Assembly: GCF_001983105.1 (NCBI RefSeq)
Contig: NZ_MOMC01000003.1
Location: forward strand, 77,813-84,870
Length of the DNA stretch: 7,058 nucleotides
Source: Pseudofrankia asymbiotica
GTDB taxonomy: Bacteria; Actinomycetota; Actinomycetes; Frankiales; Frankiaceae
Direction: 5' to 3'
The translations under genes were made by a program, and so were the position numbers. The notes under the pieces were generated by a model. That model saw nothing but the letters and a program-made list of their open reading frames with translations. It had not been told where the DNA came from and did not search any database. This document shows positions 5,565 to 7,058 of the stretch, one piece after another; the stretch's first letter is position 1, and every line of letters starts with the position of its first letter.

Positions 5565-5584
5565 CAGACGGTCTGCTACGGACC
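5565..5584. promoter_or_regulatory. Second pair of GGTCYG half-sites
   Basis: The hexamer GGTC(C/T)G of the main dyad recurs as GGTCTG (5570-5575) and, inverted, CGGACC (5579-5584). CAGACGGTCTG (5565-5575) is itself a perfect 11-bp palindrome. It lies between the likely + strand transcription start and the ribosome site at 5595-5600, a position suited to a roadblock or auxiliary operator for the alpha/beta-barrel gene. Confidence 0.45.
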
Positions 5585-5605
5585 ACCGACGCCCGAGGAG
5601 CCCAG

Positions 5606-6088
5606 ATGGCCACCATCCCCTGGTCCACCCCGTCCACCGCGACCACCACTGACCCGTCCGCGACCGCCACCCCGGCGGCCGCGACCGCCGGGACGCCCGA
5701 CCCGTCGGCCGGTACACCGGTGGTCATGGCCTCCCGGTTCGAGATCACCTCGCGCCGGCACACCGTGTCGATGCTTCGACACGCGCTGCGGGTGCGGCGC
5801 GCACTGCTGACCACTCCCGGGGCTCTGGGGGTGTCGCTCGTCGCCCGCCCGATACGCGGGGAGTACTGGACGTTGTCGGGCTGGACCGACCGGCCGGCGC
5901 TGGATGGATTCGTCCGCTCGGCCGAGCACCGGGCGGCGATGCGCGAGCTCGGGCCCACGATGGCGCACTCCACGTTCGTCTTCTGGACGCACGACGCCGC
6001 GGCGCAGCCACCGACCTGGACCGAGGCCAGGGCCCGGGTCGACGCCGAACGATCGGGGCCGAAACCGGCACCGGAGCCGACCGCCTGA
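5606..6088 (+). CDS. Small dimeric alpha/beta-barrel (ABM-like) protein
   Basis: A 160-residue protein whose core, about residues 38-130, resembles the antibiotic biosynthesis monooxygenase-like dimeric alpha/beta-barrel fold: strand VVMASRFEI (39-47), helix HTVSMLRHALRVRRALLTTPG (52-72), GALGVSLVARPIRGEYWTLSGW (72-93), helix DRPALDGFVRSAEHRAAMREL (95-115), and final strand STFVFWT (122-128). Some members oxidise quinone-like or polyketide substrates without cofactors, others bind haem, and many have no known reaction; I cannot choose. The first 38 residues are Thr/Ala/Pro-rich and look disordered. ATG at 5726 (M41) would remove them, but GAGGAG at 5595-5600, 5 nt before 5606, supports the longer form. 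The tail (131-160) is also low complexity. It is divergent from the PadR gene and probably its target. Confidence 0.75.
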   Translation: MATIPWSTPSTATTTDPSATATPAAATAGTPDPSAGTPVVMASRFEITSRRHTVSMLRHALRVRRALLTTPGALGVSLVARPIRGEYWTLSGWTDRPALDGFVRSAEHRAAMRELGPTMAHSTFVFWTHDAAAQPPTWTEARARVDAERSGPKPAPEPTA

Positions 6089-6107
6089 CCACGGTTGGGG
6101 CCCGACT

Positions 6108-6121
6108 GGGGCCGAGGCCCC
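6108..6121. terminator. Candidate GC hairpin after the ABM-like gene
   Basis: GGGGCC (6108-6113) and GGCCCC (6116-6121) form a 5-bp stem with a 4-nt loop, 19 nt after the stop codon. There is no T-tract, so terminator function is tentative. Confidence 0.35.
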
Positions 6122-6147
6122 GAGTGCCCTGGCTGACCCAGCTGCCC

Positions 6148-6162
6148 GGGCTGGCCCAGCCC
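6148..6162. repeat. Short perfect inverted repeat
   Basis: GGGCTGG (6148-6154) and CCAGCCC (6156-6162) are exact reverse complements around one base. Together with the hairpin at 6108-6121 it may help end transcription between the ABM-like gene and the peptidase gene. Confidence 0.35.
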
Positions 6163-6194
6163 GTTCGAAGCGCCGCAACCCCCGATGCCGCTGC

Positions 6195-6200
6195 TACCGT
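6195..6200 (+). promoter_or_regulatory. Candidate -10 for a leaderless peptidase transcript
   Basis: TACCGT fits TANNNT and ends 8 nt before the ATG at 6209. No Shine-Dalgarno sequence precedes that ATG, so transcription starting at or near the A of ATG is plausible, as proposed for the ATPase gene. No -35 box is convincing. Confidence 0.3.
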
Positions 6201-6208
6201 CCGCAGCC

Positions 6209-7058
6209 ATGTCTTCACAGATCGGGGTGGGGTCTTTGTCGACCCTGGAAGAAGACGGCGCGGCGGGTCCGCCCGGCGCCAGACGTCCCAGACCGGGCCA
6301 GCACCGCCGGCGGCGCCGCGGGCGCGGCTGGCTCCGTCCAGGCGGGCGGCACCCGCGCCGCGGGCCAGGCGGCCCGCGAACGGCGTGGGTCAGCCTGCCG
6401 CCGCCCGATCGCGAGCAGAAGCTTAGCGATCAGCACGACGAAGGCGGGGACGACCCGCCGATGGACGGCGGCGGGCGGCGCGGCGGCGGCGGGCGGCGCG
6501 GCGGCGCACGCTGGTGGCGCCCCTGGCTGGCCGGGCTCACGGTCGCGGCCGCGGCCATCGCCGTCCTGCTCCTGCTGGAACCGGCCCCGAGCCCCTCCCC
6601 GGCACCCGGCCCGCCGGGGGCCACAGGCGGGTCCCCCACCGGCGTCCCGACGACCCCGGTCACGTCGCGACGCCAGTCGCAGAACGACGATGAACTGACG
6701 CGCTACTGGACGCCGGAGCGCCGGGACCAGGCCATCAGGGGCGACGTCGCCCAGCGCCCGGCCCCAGCGGCCGGCGAGACCGGCCAGGCGGCGAACGCGC
6801 CCAGGTCTCCCGGCTCATCCCTTGGCACGCCCGGCACGCCCGGCGGGGCCCCGGCCGCCGAGGCTCCGGACGTCCTGGCACCCCACCTCGCCGACGACCC
6901 GGTACCGGGCGCCCTCTCACCGGACGTCCCGGTACCCGACGTCGTGGTGCCTGGCCGGGTGCCGCTCGCCGGCAACCGGGTCGCGCCCTACCGCGGCGGC
7001 GGGCTCGCGGCGCGCGCCGAGGGAGCCCTGTTCAGCACGATCGGCGGCATCGACTACG
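6209..7058 (+). CDS. Membrane-anchored trypsin-like serine peptidase, N-terminal part (runs off the right edge)
   Basis: An open frame without stop runs from here to the window end, giving 283 residues of an incomplete protein. Residues 1-101 are hydrophilic and Arg/Gly/Pro-rich, with two GGGRRG repeats (87-98). WWRPWLAGLTVAAAAIAV (102-119) followed by LLLL (120-123) is a single membrane segment, arginine-rich on the inner side, so the rest should lie outside the cell. Then come a Ser/Pro/Gly linker (124-150), the motif YWTPERR (166-172), a Pro/Ala-rich stretch, and GALFSTIGGIDY (272-283) at the edge. In secreted actinobacterial trypsin/V8-like proteins a YWTPERM-like motif precedes the domain, and a GxLFFxxGGxDY-like strand opens it just before the Cys and the TAGHC catalytic His. 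The catalytic residues would lie to the right and cannot be checked. ATG 6185 and ATG 6461 are alternative starts; the in-frame stop upstream is 6134-6136. Confidence 0.7.
   Translation, partial: MSSQIGVGSLSTLEEDGAAGPPGARRPRPGQHRRRRRGRGWLRPGGRHPRRGPGGPRTAWVSLPPPDREQKLSDQHDEGGDDPPMDGGGRRGGGGRRGGARWWRPWLAGLTVAAAAIAVLLLLEPAPSPSPAPGPPGATGGSPTGVPTTPVTSRRQSQNDDELTRYWTPERRDQAIRGDVAQRPAPAAGETGQAANAPRSPGSSLGTPGTPGGAPAAEAPDVLAPHLADDPVPGALSPDVPVPDVVVPGRVPLAGNRVAPYRGGGLAARAEGALFSTIGGIDY
6467..6502 (+). repeat. Perfect 18-bp tandem repeat, two copies, inside the peptidase gene
   Basis: The 18-bp unit GGCGGCGGGCGGCGCGGC occurs at 6467-6484 and identically at 6485-6502. It encodes GGGRRG twice, just before the membrane segment, adding positive charge on the cytoplasmic side. 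Identity at every base suggests recent duplication or slippage in a GC-only tract. Confidence 0.8.

Noticed and set aside
5515..6210. 231-codon minus-strand frame opposite the ABM-like gene
   Set aside because: It covers the operator region and is antisense to a gene with a strong ribosome site and a recognisable fold; the product is low complexity.
6124..6426. 100-codon + strand frame starting between the ABM-like and peptidase genes
   Set aside because: It overlaps the peptidase frame, which carries the membrane segment and family motifs; this one is Arg/Ala/Pro-rich only.

Overview
The window is very GC-rich, with strong GC bias at third codon positions, GTG starts and mycobacterial/Frankia-like protein families. 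It most likely comes from a high-GC actinomycete chromosome. A Frankia-like genome is my guess from protein style, not something shown by a marker. Nothing points to a plasmid, phage, insertion sequence, CRISPR array, tRNA or rRNA.

Layout: (1) Positions 1-332 have no supportable gene but hold a short hairpin, a 22-bp tandem repeat, a 13-bp inverted repeat and an extended -10 promoter in the only AT-rich patch. (2) 333-818 (+) is greA, the transcript-cleavage factor. (3) 819-1116 is an unusually structured spacer: a ~29-bp near-continuous hairpin (875-953), a 15-bp perfect inverted repeat (976-1006), and an alternative hairpin (1002-1022) that competes with it. (4) 1117-2625 (+) encodes a ChlI/MoxR-like AAA+ ATPase and 2785-4776 (+) a von Willebrand factor A (VWA) protein with an intact metal-ion-dependent adhesion site (MIDAS). 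They form a conserved but poorly understood actinobacterial pair, matching from memory Rv0958/Rv0959 of M. tuberculosis. (5) 4875-5504 (-) is a PadR-family regulator, divergent from 5606-6088 (+), a small dimeric alpha/beta-barrel (antibiotic biosynthesis monooxygenase-like) protein. Their shared promoter holds a 31-bp dyad with overlapping divergent -10 boxes and a second half-site pair. (6) From 6209 to the right edge (+) runs the 5' part of a membrane-anchored trypsin-like serine peptidase, cut off before its catalytic residues.

How they fit together: the ATPase and VWA protein probably work as one machine, with the ATPase remodelling a client that the VWA protein recruits, in the manner of MoxR-VWA and Mg-chelatase I-D pairs. 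No chlorophyll or cobalamin genes are nearby, so the common 'magnesium chelatase' label is probably misleading. The PadR/alpha-beta-barrel pair looks like a self-contained autoregulated switch whose ligand is unknown. greA is housekeeping. The best candidates for something undescribed are the client and role of the ATPase-VWA pair, the PadR switch, and the structured spacer after greA.
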